Assembly (NCBI RefSeq): GCF_003627795.1
Contig: NZ_CP032685.1
Coordinates: forward strand, 930,001-994,000
Direction of reading: 5' to 3'
Length of the DNA stretch: 64,000 nt
Source: Rhizobium sp. CCGE531
Lineage (GTDB): Bacteria > Pseudomonadota > Alphaproteobacteria > Rhizobiales > Rhizobiaceae
Below are positions 35,435-44,578 of the stretch, in pieces. The position numbers were made by a program, and so were the translations under genes. The notes beneath the pieces are model-generated. The model was not told the DNA's origin and made no database searches. It saw only the letters and a list, made by a program, of their open reading frames with translations. Positions within the stretch are counted from its first letter, which is position 1, and every line of letters begins with the position of its first letter.

Positions 35435-37209
35435 GACAGCGCCCTTTCGGATGGCCCGCTGGAGGCCGGCTGGTTTTGCGGCAGGAAGTCCTGATCCGCT
35501 CCGGGGACACTGTAATCATATGCCCAGCGGTAGACGATCGGCAGCTCCTTGCCCCAATTTCCATGAACAGGCGGCGTTTGCGGCGTCTGCCATTCCAATG
35601 TCGTCGCCCGCCAGGGATTGCCGCCCGCTGGCCTGCCCCAGCGGAGGCTCCAGGCGAGATTGAACAGGAACAGGAGCTGAGCGGCGCCAACGACCAGCGC
35701 GGCGACAGTGATGAACATGTTCAGCGTATGCGCCGACGGCGGAATGAAGGCCGTTTCGCCAAGCTCGTAGTAGCGGCGCGGCACGCCTATCAGGCCGAGA
35801 TAGTGCATCGGGAAGAAGATCGCATAGGCGCCGAGAAAGGTGATCCAGAAGTGGATATGGCCCATCGTCACGTTCAGCATGCGCCCCGTGACTTTCGGAT
35901 ACCAATGGTGGATCGCGCCGAAGATCACCAGGATCGGCGCGACCCCCATCACCATGTGGAAATGGGCAACGACGAACATGGTATCGGACAGCGGTACGTC
36001 GACGACGACATTGCCGAGAAAGAGGCCGGTCAGCCCGCCATTGATGAAGGTGACGATGAAGGCTAGAGCAAACAGCATCGGCAATGTCAGATGGATATCG
36101 CCACGCCAGAGCGTCAGCACCCAGTTGTAGACCTTGATCGCTGTCGGGATGGCAATGATCAACGTCGTGGTCGCGAAAAAGAAGCCGAAGTTCGGGTTCA
36201 TGCCGCTAACATACATATGATGCGCCCATACGATGAAGCTCAGCGCGGCTATGATGACGATCGCCCAGACCATCATCCGGTAGCCGAAGATGTTCTTGCG
36301 CGCATGGGTGCTGATCAGATCCGAGACGATGCCAAAGGCCGGAAGTGCGACGATATAGACCTCCGGATGGCCGAAGAACCAGAACAGATGCTGGAACAGG
36401 ATGGGGCTGCCGCCCCCTTGCTGCAACTGTTGGCCCATCTCGACGATGGCGGGCATGAAGAAACTCGTGCCGAGCAACCGGTCGAACAGCATCATGACCG
36501 CGGCGACGAAGAGTGCCGGGAAGGCAAGCAGCGCCATGACGGTCGCGGTGAATATGCCCCATACCGTCAGGGGCATGCGCATCAGCGTCATGCCGCGGGC
36601 GCGTCCCTGCAGCACCGTGACGACGTAATTCAGGCCACCCATCGTGAAGCCGATGATGAACAGGATCAGCGATGACAGCATCAGGATGATACCCCAGTCG
36701 CGCCCTCCCGGCGTCCCCGACAGAAGTGCCTGCGGTGGATACAACGTCCAGCCGGCGCCCGTCGGCCCACCGGGCGCGAAGAAGCCGACGACCAGCACGA
36801 TGACCGCGAGCAGGTAGAGCCAGTAACTCAGCATGTTCGCATAGGGAAACACCATATCCCGGGCGCCGAGCATCAAGGGGATCAAATAATTGCCGAAGCC
36901 GCCGAGGAACAGCGCCGTCAGCAGGTAGATCACCATGATCATGCCGTGCATCGTGATGAACTGATAATAGTGCTCGGCGTCGATGAAAGAAAAGTAACCT
37001 GGAAACCCGAGCTGCAGGCGCATCAGCCAGGACAGCACCAGCGCCACCATGCCGATCGAGATGGCGGTCAGGGAATATTGAATGGCGATGACCTTGGCAT
37101 CCTGGCTGAAGACATATCGCATCCACCAGCTTTTCGGGTGATAAAGCTCTACATCCTCGACTTCGGCGGGTTGGATGACCTGCTCGGTGCCGGATTCGAT
37201 GTCGACCAT
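35431..37209 (-). CDS. coxN: Cytochrome c oxidase subunit I (CoxN-like)
   Basis: 592 residues, 12 helices. Metal ligands are all visible: heme a His88 and His418, heme a3 His416 (VVAHFHMVMG), CuB His281 plus His330/His331 (WAHHMYVSGMNP), and the His-Tyr crosslink candidate Y285 in GHPEVYIVALP. D-pathway residues D118 (ARDMVFPYAN) and E283 are present, so it should pump protons. It reduces O2 to water in the inner membrane. AAAGGA precedes the ATG. With the CuA-bearing subunit II upstream it is a cytochrome c oxidase rather than a quinol oxidase. Confidence 0.95.
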   Translation of the reverse strand: MVDIESGTEQVIQPAEVEDVELYHPKSWWMRYVFSQDAKVIAIQYSLTAISIGMVALVLSWLMRLQLGFPGYFSFIDAEHYYQFITMHGMIMVIYLLTALFLGGFGNYLIPLMLGARDMVFPYANMLSYWLYLLAVIVLVVGFFAPGGPTGAGWTLYPPQALLSGTPGGRDWGIILMLSSLILFIIGFTMGGLNYVVTVLQGRARGMTLMRMPLTVWGIFTATVMALLAFPALFVAAVMMLFDRLLGTSFFMPAIVEMGQQLQQGGGSPILFQHLFWFFGHPEVYIVALPAFGIVSDLISTHARKNIFGYRMMVWAIVIIAALSFIVWAHHMYVSGMNPNFGFFFATTTLIIAIPTAIKVYNWVLTLWRGDIHLTLPMLFALAFIVTFINGGLTGLFLGNVVVDVPLSDTMFVVAHFHMVMGVAPILVIFGAIHHWYPKVTGRMLNVTMGHIHFWITFLGAYAIFFPMHYLGLIGVPRRYYELGETAFIPPSAHTLNMFITVAALVVGAAQLLFLFNLAWSLRWGRPAGGNPWRATTLEWQTPQTPPVHGNWGKELPIVYRWAYDYSVPGADQDFLPQNQPASSGPSERALS

Positions 37210-37265
37210 ATTCCTTTCTCCCTCTTCCCTCCGATGCGGCCTTCTCCCTTAGCTGCGCATGGCAC

Positions 37266-38069
37266 TTACTTTTCCGCCGACGCCAGCGATTTCGAGAACG
37301 TCGGTTGTTGCTGCAGCCAGGCTTGATAGGCAGTCTCGGTATCGACGATGACGGTACCGCGCATCTGCGGATGACCAACGCCGCATAATTCCGCACACAG
37401 AACTTCGAAGGTTCCCGTCCGCGTCGGCGTGAACCAATAATAGGTCACCGTGCCGGGAATCATGTCCATCTTGGCCCGGAATTCCGGTACGTAGAAATCG
37501 TGCAGGACGTCGATCGACCGCAGAAGCATCTTGACCGGCTTGCCGGCGGGTATATGCAGTTCGCCACCTTCGACGATCACGTCGTCCAATCCCGCAGGAT
37601 CGTTCTTTTTCAAGCCGAGTGGATTATCCGGGGTCACATCGCGCGTATCCGCCCGACCGAGCCGTCCGTCCGCTCCCGGCAGCCGGAAACTCCATTGCCA
37701 TTGCTGAGCGACGACCTCGACCTGGCTGGCATCGGGAGGCACCGTAACGAACTGCTTCCACACGAATAGGCCCGGAGCGAGCATTGCAGCCACACCGATT
37801 GCGGTTCCGCCGGCGAGCCACCATTCCAGCCGCTTATTTTCGGGCTGGTACGCCGCCTGGTTTCCAGGGCGATGCCTGAAGCGGAAGACGCAATAGGCGA
37901 TGAACAACACGACGACCGTGAAAACCACGCCGGTGATCCAGAACGTGATGGTGATCGTGTTGTCGATGTAGCTCCAGTTCGAGGCGATCGGCGTCCACCA
38001 CCACGGGCTCAGCAGATGGAACGCGATCGATCCCACCACCAGCAGAACGAGAATCAATACGACAGCCAT
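37266..38069 (-). CDS. coxM: Cytochrome c oxidase subunit II with CuA site (CoxM-like)
   Basis: 267 residues: two N-terminal helices (residues 2-20 and 42-62) and a periplasmic cupredoxin domain. All CuA ligands are present: H190 (DVLHDFYVPEF), C225, E227, C229, H233 and M236 in CAELCGVGHPQM, so electrons come from cytochrome c. No attached cytochrome c domain is seen; the separate c-type cytochrome gene upstream may serve as donor. It precedes subunit I by 56 bases and has a GGAGGAG site. A third hydrophobic stretch near residues 85-105 is notable. Confidence 0.93.
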   Translation of the reverse strand: MAVVLILVLLVVGSIAFHLLSPWWWTPIASNWSYIDNTITITFWITGVVFTVVVLFIAYCVFRFRHRPGNQAAYQPENKRLEWWLAGGTAIGVAAMLAPGLFVWKQFVTVPPDASQVEVVAQQWQWSFRLPGADGRLGRADTRDVTPDNPLGLKKNDPAGLDDVIVEGGELHIPAGKPVKMLLRSIDVLHDFYVPEFRAKMDMIPGTVTYYWFTPTRTGTFEVLCAELCGVGHPQMRGTVIVDTETAYQAWLQQQPTFSKSLASAEK

Positions 38070-38281
38070 CGTCTCCTCCCTGACCCGGCCGCAAGCGTTT
38101 CCACAATCCCATCGCGAAACGTTTTAGTACTATCTCATGAACGAGTCAGGCGGGCAATTGCAGCAACGGCAGTTCATCCCGGCAAGCCACGGGACATATC
38201 GGCACCGCCTGATCGCTGCGCCGAACCCCGCCGATCCGACCGGCGACTTTAAGAAACAACTCGTCCATATCAGGCATCTCC

Positions 38282-38668
38282 CTATTTGGAGTATTGCTTC
38301 AGATAGGCGATCAGATTGGTAATCTCGGTATCGTCCTTCAGCCCGACAAAGGTCATTTTCGTGCCCTTCACCTTCGCCTTGGGGTCATGCAAATAGTCGC
38401 GGAGTGTCGTCTCGCTCCACACCAGGCCGCCCTTGCCCGCTTCCTGCATCGCCGGCGAATAGGCAAAATTCGGGTGTGTTCCGGCCGTTCTACCGAACAG
38501 ACCATTCAACGAGGGGCCGATCTTGTTCTGGTCCGTTTCGGCTATATGGCAGATGGCGCATTTCTTGAAAACGGTGGCTCCCGCCGTGACGTCACCTTCC
38601 TGTGCAAGCGCGACAAGCGGTAAAGCAACGGCAGGAAGCAGACAGATCGGAAGAAAACGGTAAGACAT
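38282..38668 (-). CDS. Class I c-type cytochrome
   Basis: 128 residues with a signal peptide (cut at ALA/QEGD). The heme motif CAICH is at residues 37-41 and the Met ligand is in GTKMTFVGLK. KIGPSLNGLFGRTAGT and the final TNLIAYLKQYSK helix are typical of mitochondrial-like cytochromes (c552/c2/CycM group). It lies 212 bases upstream of the coxM-like gene in the same direction and is the likely electron donor for this oxidase. The ATG at 38668 has a GAGG site; one at 38689 is less likely. Confidence 0.9.
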   Translation of the reverse strand: MSYRFLPICLLPAVALPLVALAQEGDVTAGATVFKKCAICHIAETDQNKIGPSLNGLFGRTAGTHPNFAYSPAMQEAGKGGLVWSETTLRDYLHDPKAKVKGTKMTFVGLKDDTEITNLIAYLKQYSK

Positions 38669-39093
38669 GGCAATCCTCATTCTCTCCATCGCTATTCAAA
38701 TCTACACGTCGAACCGCAACCGGTGATCATAGATTTATCAAATCTTGTTGCCTTTGTCGCCTATTCCTTAAATTAGATAATCGTCTTTCCTTGCGCCGGA
38801 GTAATCGGCGATTTTCGACGCGGACATCTTGAAGATGATGCCCGCCTATGGTGGTGAAGTCTTGCCCATCGAGCGTCGCGTTGTCGGCTCTTGACATCGG
38901 CTTACGGGGTCTGCACCGCTAGCATTGGTTCATATCAATGCTGCCCGATGCTCACAAGCCATTCTCGATCCGCACTCTCGCTGAAGATCGAAGCGGTATC
39001 CGTTCCGAAGCTTAAACTGACGCCAGTTGCACAGTCGTTAGATGCCGCCGCTTTACGCGGCGGATCTCATCGATATCAGGCTCGTCTCCGCAC
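38669..39093. other. Upstream region of the cytochrome/oxidase operon
   Basis: No gene is supported in these 425 bases. The region should carry the promoter of the oxidase operon. Its one notable element is the FNR/FixK-like box at 38925-38938. Confidence 0.5.
38925..38938. promoter_or_regulatory. FNR/FixK-like box
   Basis: TTGGT-TCAT-ATCAA differs by one base from the FNR/FixK consensus TTGAT-N4-ATCAA and lies inside a wider CATTG...CAATG palindrome. It is 257 bases upstream of the cytochrome c start, which is far for direct activation, so the assignment is tentative. Confidence 0.4.
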
Positions 39094-39453
39094 CTAAGCG
39101 TGGGCGTGGGGATGATGAACGTCCCAGACTACCCATAGTGACGCGGCCGCAATGAGCATGCCTAGGACGATATCCGTCCACATCGCGCTTACATTGGTGG
39201 CAAAGCCGAGCAGCCAGGGAGATGCAATCAACCATAGACCGAGTACCAGATTGGCCCATTCCTCCCATTCGGCAAATACTGAAAGCGTCGCAATCGCAAA
39301 CGCGCCCAACAGGACGGCGACTATCCATGCGTTCCAGCTTGGCATTACCTCAGCCGTGAAGCCGAAGATCCACGGAGAGACAAACAGACACGCAGCCAGG
39401 AGCAGACTCACCCACTCCAGCGTTCTTTTTCTTTCCATCAGAGTGATTGCCAT
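39094..39453 (-). CDS. SPW-repeat membrane protein
   Basis: 119 residues with four helices and two copies of the SPW motif (FVSPWIFGF and IASPWLLGF), each in a helix pair, the hallmark of the SPW family. The His-rich tail ends HHPHAHA. GAGGAGG precedes the ATG at 39453; the longer frame lacks family features. The function of SPW proteins is unknown. It is transcribed toward the oxidase operon, 425 bases away. Confidence 0.88.
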   Translation of the reverse strand: MAITLMERKRTLEWVSLLLAACLFVSPWIFGFTAEVMPSWNAWIVAVLLGAFAIATLSVFAEWEEWANLVLGLWLIASPWLLGFATNVSAMWTDIVLGMLIAAASLWVVWDVHHPHAHA

Positions 39454-39786
39454 AACAACCTCCTCACAACAAGAAGCCCAATGACGGCTACATCCAGCGT
39501 GAACTCCACGCATAAGTATATAGGTAGCTACTATAGTTCCTGTTTCAAGATATTGCACGGCTGATACTTCCATTTCATGTTCGAAACCTCAGCAGCAATG
39601 GATAGTTTACCCACCTCCATCGCATTTCATATGGTTCGCTATAGCCGACAGACAAAAATGCATGCTTCGGATTGGAACCAAGCCCGAAAGGCGGCGTGAG
39701 GTTGACGCCGCACGGTCCCGCAATCGGTCTCCATACTATGCACGGCGGGCAGTGCATGCAGGGAGTAGCGCCGAAACAAAAAAGGG

Positions 39787-39817
39787 CTTGACCTCAACTT
39801 ATATTGAGGTTGCAGCA
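39787..39817 (+). promoter_or_regulatory. SoxR/MerR-type promoter with 19-bp spacer
   Basis: ACCTCAA-CTTATA-TTGAGGT (39790-39809) is a perfect palindrome of the SoxR-box type. It starts inside a TTGACC -35 element (39787-39792) and occupies the spacer before a CAGCAT -10-like hexamer 19 bases later. An over-long spacer with an internal dyad is the signature of MerR-family control. Confidence 0.65.
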
Positions 39818-39840
39818 TGCCGTCGCGCCGGAGGTTCGAG

Positions 39841-40761
39841 ATGTTGAAAATATTGCGAGATGAGGATTTGGACAGTGTCGCGCTCATGCCGGTCGCTCTC
39901 GGGGCATTGGAAGCGGCCTTCCTCGCCAAAGCATCCGGCAATATTGTTTGTCCTCCTCGGCATCATGTCTCATTTCCCGGCTGCGGCGAGCTGGTGTTTA
40001 CGGTCGGCGGTATACTTGGGGAAAGGCCACTTGCGGGCTTTCGCGTGTATGAAACGTTCAATGGGCTCGAACATTCGCAGATCGTTGCCGTCTGGTCCGC
40101 GGATGATGCAAAACTTAAAGGGGTCATCCTGGGCGAACGGCTCGGCCAGATCAGAACGGGGGCGATCGGCGGCGTGGCCATACGCCATCTCAGCAATCCA
40201 AACGCCAAAACCGTCGGCGTTCTCGGCAGCGGTGCCCAGGCCCGGACGCAATTGATTGCCGCTGTTGCCGTTCGAGACATAGTCAGTGCCCGCGTCTTCA
40301 GTCGCGACGAGAAAAACCGCACGGCTTTCGCCGAGGAAATGCAACGCGAATTGGGCATAGAAATAGAACCTGCCGACAGCGTTGCGGAAACCGTGGCGTA
40401 TGCCGATATCGTACTCTGTGCAACGGCCAGCAATGTGCCCGTGCTCCACGCTGCAGATTTGAAGGCGGGAGCACACATCAATACGGTCGGTCCGAAAACA
40501 TTGCAGGGACACGAGCTCGGACTGGACATAGCCGACGCCGCGCATGTGATCGTCACCGACTCCCTCGAACAAACACGGGCCTACGCCTCCCCTTTTTTCC
40601 TTGCCGGATCGCCGCACGAAACCCGCATGCGGGAACTCACCGATATTGTCGCAAACAATGCGCGGGGCCGGACATTGCCGTCCGACACGACACTTTTTTG
40701 TTCGGTTGGCCTGGCAGGAACGGAGGTAGCCGTCGCGTCAGCCATATTCGACATGCTGTGA
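39841..40761 (+). CDS. Ornithine cyclodeaminase/mu-crystallin family protein
   Basis: 306 residues. NAD(P)-binding GVLGSGAQAR is near residue 135, and LGERLGQIRTGAIGGVAIRH carries the conserved Arg and Thr of this family. VYADIVLCATAS-like segment and GAHINTVGPKT follow. Members include ornithine cyclodeaminase, alanine dehydrogenase and ketimine or imine reductases; the exact reaction cannot be fixed. The ATG at 39841 has a GGAGG site. A SoxR/MerR-type promoter lies directly upstream, hinting at induction by redox-cycling compounds or another MerR ligand. Confidence 0.88.
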   Translation: MLKILRDEDLDSVALMPVALGALEAAFLAKASGNIVCPPRHHVSFPGCGELVFTVGGILGERPLAGFRVYETFNGLEHSQIVAVWSADDAKLKGVILGERLGQIRTGAIGGVAIRHLSNPNAKTVGVLGSGAQARTQLIAAVAVRDIVSARVFSRDEKNRTAFAEEMQRELGIEIEPADSVAETVAYADIVLCATASNVPVLHAADLKAGAHINTVGPKTLQGHELGLDIADAAHVIVTDSLEQTRAYASPFFLAGSPHETRMRELTDIVANNARGRTLPSDTTLFCSVGLAGTEVAVASAIFDML

Positions 40762-41241
40762 GAATGGCCCAGGCGCCGCCGAAATCCACGAATATAGGCT
40801 TACTGCCCTTCCTTATCGTCGTCAGGGGTCACGTTGCTAAAACCGCTAACGCACTGACGCAAATTGGCTTATCGTAAATATACAATGAATGATTGCGTTG
40901 CCCATAATGCAACTTTATGTTTTTCCAACTTTACACGGCTATATTATCGACCATTAGAGATTTATCATAATAATTCATAACATCTATTCCGACTACAACA
41001 AAATACAAAGCGATATTATTTGCCGCTTGACTGATGGATTTACTGATTTGAAATGAAATCATGAGAAGAAATACCATACTATATGGGAAGCCGGGGTGTG
41101 GGCGGATGAATCCGCGCCCGAAAACTTCCGGAATGACGGACTGATCGATCAGTTCCTATCCGGCGCAACGTTCCCTTGATTGAGGTCGTCACTGGCACTC
41201 GTCCGTCCTGACGAGGCTTGAGATCTTTGGGGAGAACCTTA
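40762..41241. other. AT-rich intergenic region upstream of the chemoreceptor
   Basis: 480 bases with no supported gene; 40850-41060 is unusually AT-rich. Close to the chemoreceptor there is a stem (GGGCGGAT / ATCCGCGCCC, 41100-41119, one bulge) and a perfect palindrome ACTGATCGATCAGT (41140-41153), possibly regulatory. Confidence 0.45.
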
Positions 41242-43206
41242 ATGGCGCGCGTGATGAAATTCGGTATTGTTGCTCGTTTGGTAGCAGGATTTTGCTTTCT
41301 GCTTATCCTGATGATTGGTCTTACGCTCTATTCAATCAGTCAGGTAGAGACCATTGATCGTAACCTAGGGGTGATCAACGACACCAACAGCGTGAAGCAA
41401 CGCTATGCGATCAACTATAGGGGCAGTGTTCACGATAGAGCCATTGCAATCCGCGACGTGACACTGGTCACATCCGCGGACGAGCGTCAGGCCGCAGAGA
41501 AGCTGATCGGGACCCTCGCGGCGACCTATGCGGAAAACGAGAAAAAGATGGCGGACATGGTCGCATCGCCAACCGGTGCGACGGCACAGGAAAGAGCCAT
41601 CCTCGATGAAATCGCCGGGGTTCAAGCCAAAACCAATCCGTTGGTGGCGGAGATCATCGCACATCAGGAAAAGGGTGACGGCGAAGCAGCTCGCAAGCTT
41701 CTTCTCGAACAGGCCCGGCCTCAGTTCGTCGCTTGGCTGAAAGCAATCAACAAGTTCATCGACTACCAGGAAGCCTTGAACAAATCCATCGGCGGCGAGG
41801 TTCGAGATGCTGCCGGCGGCTTCAAATCGCTTGCGTTGAGTGCGCTTGCGGTTGCGATCCTCTTGGCCACCATGGCTGCCGCCTTGACCGCCCGCTCCAT
41901 TACCGGACCATTGGCCAAACTCCAGACATCGTTGAAGTCGATGGCCGAAGGAAACATGGCTGGTGATCGCACCTTGGAAAGACGTGGGGACGAAATCGGC
42001 ATGCTGGCCCGAGCGGTTGCCGCGCTCCGTGATGCGATTTCAGCCAAAGCGGCACGCGATGCGGATACCGAGGCGAAACGAGCCATCGAAGAGCGAGAGA
42101 GGCTCGAGACGGAAGCCGCGGAGCGCGACGCGCTGGCTGAGCAAACCAATACAGCCGTCGCTCAATTGGCCGAAGCCCTTCGAGAATTGGCAGATGGCGA
42201 TCTTACCCGCCAGATTACCAGTCCCTTCATTCCGTCGCTGGACCAGTTGCGGGTCGATTTCAACCACGCCGTGGAGAAGCTGCGATTAACGCTGCAGAAA
42301 GTCGCCGAGAATGCCAGCGCAATCGCATCGGGGGCGCAGGAAATTCGTTCGGCATCCGACGATCTTGCCAAGCGCACTGAGCAGCAAGCTGCTTCGGTGG
42401 AAGAGACGGCGGCGGCGCTGGAGGAAATCACCATAACGGTCTCTGGATCCAGTGCCCGTGCACAGGAGGCCGGCCATCTCGTGCGCAGGACCAAAGAAAA
42501 TGCCGAACATTCCGGACGTGTCGTACGCAGTGCCGTCGAAGCCATGGATAAAATCGAGGCGTCTGCCACCGAGATTGGCAATATCATCGGCGTCATCGAT
42601 GAAATCGCCTTCCAGACCAATCTCCTCGCCTTGAATGCTGGCGTCGAAGCCGCACGCGCCGGCGAGGCCGGCAAGGGCTTTGCGGTCGTGGCGCAGGAAG
42701 TACGCGAACTCGCTCAGCGGTCTGCGAAGGCAGCAAAAGAGATCAAGGATCTAATCAACACTTCAAATAGCCATGTGAGAAACGGCGTATCGCTGGTTGG
42801 CGAGACCGGCAAGGCGTTGGAAGAGATCGTTGTCCAGGTTCAACAGGTCGATGGCAACGTCGGGGCCATCGTTGAAGCCTCCAGGGAACAGGCAACAGGC
42901 CTGAAGGAAATCAACACCTCCGTAAACACCATGGACCAGGGCACCCAGCAAAACGCCGCGATGGTCGAGCAAGCCACCGCCGCAGCTCATAGTCTCGCAT
43001 CGGAATCCGACGCTCTGTTCCAACTGCTATCGCAGTTTAAAATAGGCAATCAAACTCAAGCCCGTTCCGACAGACGCGGTCTGATTTCAGCTGCCAGCTC
43101 GGCATCCAAAGCCTTGGCGTCACCGGCAAGGCAGCTTACGGCAAAACTGGCGACAGCACTGCGCGGCAAGACCGCCGCATCGGCGGGATCGTGGGAGGAA
43201 TTTTGA
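41242..43206 (+). CDS. Methyl-accepting chemotaxis protein
   Basis: 654 residues: TM1 near 10-30, a periplasmic four-helix-bundle sensor (35-190), TM2 (196-218), HAMP (220-275), and a signalling domain with hairpin tip IDEIAFQTNLLALNAGVEAA. The C-terminus is GSWEEF, matching the aromatic-x-x-aromatic pentapeptide that tethers CheR/CheB, so this receptor is probably subject to adaptation in trans. GGGGAG precedes the ATG at 41242. It stands alone, far from other che genes. The ligand is unknown. Confidence 0.95.
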   Translation: MARVMKFGIVARLVAGFCFLLILMIGLTLYSISQVETIDRNLGVINDTNSVKQRYAINYRGSVHDRAIAIRDVTLVTSADERQAAEKLIGTLAATYAENEKKMADMVASPTGATAQERAILDEIAGVQAKTNPLVAEIIAHQEKGDGEAARKLLLEQARPQFVAWLKAINKFIDYQEALNKSIGGEVRDAAGGFKSLALSALAVAILLATMAAALTARSITGPLAKLQTSLKSMAEGNMAGDRTLERRGDEIGMLARAVAALRDAISAKAARDADTEAKRAIEERERLETEAAERDALAEQTNTAVAQLAEALRELADGDLTRQITSPFIPSLDQLRVDFNHAVEKLRLTLQKVAENASAIASGAQEIRSASDDLAKRTEQQAASVEETAAALEEITITVSGSSARAQEAGHLVRRTKENAEHSGRVVRSAVEAMDKIEASATEIGNIIGVIDEIAFQTNLLALNAGVEAARAGEAGKGFAVVAQEVRELAQRSAKAAKEIKDLINTSNSHVRNGVSLVGETGKALEEIVVQVQQVDGNVGAIVEASREQATGLKEINTSVNTMDQGTQQNAAMVEQATAAAHSLASESDALFQLLSQFKIGNQTQARSDRRGLISAASSASKALASPARQLTAKLATALRGKTAASAGSWEEF

Positions 43207-43408
43207 TGATGTTGCCTACACGGCCGGATTGCGATTGTAGATCCTTCAACCTTCGAGATCGTCTGCATCATTGATGCTTAGCTGCCGCCCCATGCCGGTA
43301 CCGCGACTTCGCGATACCGGCAATCCTGCTGGATATTTTCGGTGGCCGCAATCGAATGGGGCGCAATCATCCTCTCACGCTCAAACAGGTCTGAACGCAA
43401 AAATCCGA

Positions 43409-43804
43409 TCAGGCTGTCAATGGCGCTTGCTCGATCGATTGCGGCTCACCGATCTCCACCGCATGGCCATCGGGATCATAAAAGCAGAACACCCGCTGCC
43501 CCCATTTCTGCCGTTCGACGGGATGGATGAGATCGACATGCGGGGCTATTTTCGCAAAAGCCGCATCCACATCGTCATATTCGAAATAGAGAAGCATATT
43601 TCGGCGTCCATACCGCTCTGACGTTTCGGCGACTTGCTTCCAGACCGTTTGCTCCAGCGCTTTTCCGTCATGAATTGCAAAGCCGGTTTCAAAGAGCACG
43701 AAACTCCCGAAGTCGTTCAAGATCTTGAGACCCAGCAGGCCGCTGCAGAAGATCTTCGAGCGAGCGATGTCGCCGACGAACGGAATGGGATTTACGAAAC
43801 GCAT
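43409..43804 (-). CDS. VOC/glyoxalase-superfamily protein
   Basis: 131 residues with the paired beta-alpha-beta-beta-beta repeats of the vicinal oxygen chelate fold: MRFVNPIPFVGDIARSKIF, NMLLYFEYDDVDAAFAKI and VFCFYDPDGHAVEIGEP at the end, where H and E are typical metal ligands. I chose the ATG at 43804; the frame extends upstream to 43849. Possible roles include dioxygenase, glyoxalase or antibiotic-binding functions. It is isolated between the chemoreceptor and a Nudix gene. Confidence 0.82.
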   Translation of the reverse strand: MRFVNPIPFVGDIARSKIFCSGLLGLKILNDFGSFVLFETGFAIHDGKALEQTVWKQVAETSERYGRRNMLLYFEYDDVDAAFAKIAPHVDLIHPVERQKWGQRVFCFYDPDGHAVEIGEPQSIEQAPLTA

Positions 43805-43936
43805 CGTCAAAGCCGGCTTTGTGGAGAGGATAAAGCAAGAGAGAAACAATCTTCAAACGATTGCAATACATCTCAGGGCAAATGTCGATAATTCCGACCA
43901 CCGATTCCATTTCACCTGCAACCGGAGGGCCGATCC

Positions 43937-44440
43937 ATGACAGAAACCCAGCGAACCATGATCGTCATGGATTCGGGAGAATCCCGCTTCCAGCTGCGCG
44001 CAGGCGCCTTGATCCGCTCGAGCGGTCATATCCTCATCCACCGCGCGCTTGGAGACACTTTCTGGTCCCTACCCGGCGGCCGGGTCGAGTTTCACGAGGC
44101 AGGCGCCGAGACGCTTGCCCGCGAGATCGAAGAGGAAATCGGCTGCAAGGCAACCGTCGGCCCCCTGCGCTTCATCATCGAAAACTTCTTCGAACTTTCC
44201 GGTCGGCGCGTTCACGAGGTCGGCTTTTACTATGAGGCGGAACTCTCGCAGCCGCTTCCATTTCACGAAACGGAAGTCGCGCATCGGGTGATGGACGGTA
44301 GCGCCGACCTCGAATTTCGCTGGGCACCGTCCACGCGAGCCGGGCTCGACCAATATGAGCTGGTGCCGCCGACCCTGCGCGATCTCGTCGAGACTACTCC
44401 GACCGGCATTCGACATTTCGTACGCCGGCGCGCTGTCTGA
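43937..44440 (+). CDS. Nudix hydrolase
   Basis: 167 residues. The Nudix box is complete: GGRVEFHE, seven residues (AGAETLA), REIEEEIG. The domain starts near residue 18 (FQLRAGALIRSSGHILIHRA) and ends with a PPTLRDLVETTP helix. GGAGG precedes the ATG. It differs from the Nudix protein at 1717 in both length and C-terminal region. Likely a nucleotide-sugar or nucleoside diphosphate hydrolase; substrate undetermined. Confidence 0.88.
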   Translation: MTETQRTMIVMDSGESRFQLRAGALIRSSGHILIHRALGDTFWSLPGGRVEFHEAGAETLAREIEEEIGCKATVGPLRFIIENFFELSGRRVHEVGFYYEAELSQPLPFHETEVAHRVMDGSADLEFRWAPSTRAGLDQYELVPPTLRDLVETTPTGIRHFVRRRAV

Positions 44441-44527
44441 ACGACAGCCTCAATTCTTCCCTTCTGTTGCGCTGCGACACCTAATCATCTGGTTGACAAT
44501 TTTAGAAGAGGTGCGCTCGCCGGAAGA

Positions 44528-44543
44528 TTAGGTATTGACCTAA
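44528..44543. promoter_or_regulatory. Putative ArsR-type operator 1
   Basis: TTAGGT-ATTG-ACCTAA is a perfect 6+4+6 palindrome, 27 bases upstream of the ArsR-family start, with the same half-site as the second operator at 44561-44578. Confidence 0.65.
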
Positions 44544-44560
44544 GTGTCAGAGCCTCTATA

Positions 44561-44578
44561 GTTAGGTACATGCCTAAC
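44561..44578. promoter_or_regulatory. Putative ArsR-type operator 2, overlapping the start codon
   Basis: GTTAGG-TACATG-CCTAAC is a perfect 6+6+6 palindrome; the ATG of the ArsR-family gene (44570) lies in its spacer. Repeated TTAGG half-sites at both operators support specific autoregulation. Confidence 0.65.

Noticed and set aside
38137..38322. A 61-codon plus-strand frame between the coxM-like and cytochrome c genes
   Set aside because: It overlaps the cytochrome gene's 3' end on the other strand and shows no family pattern or ribosome site.
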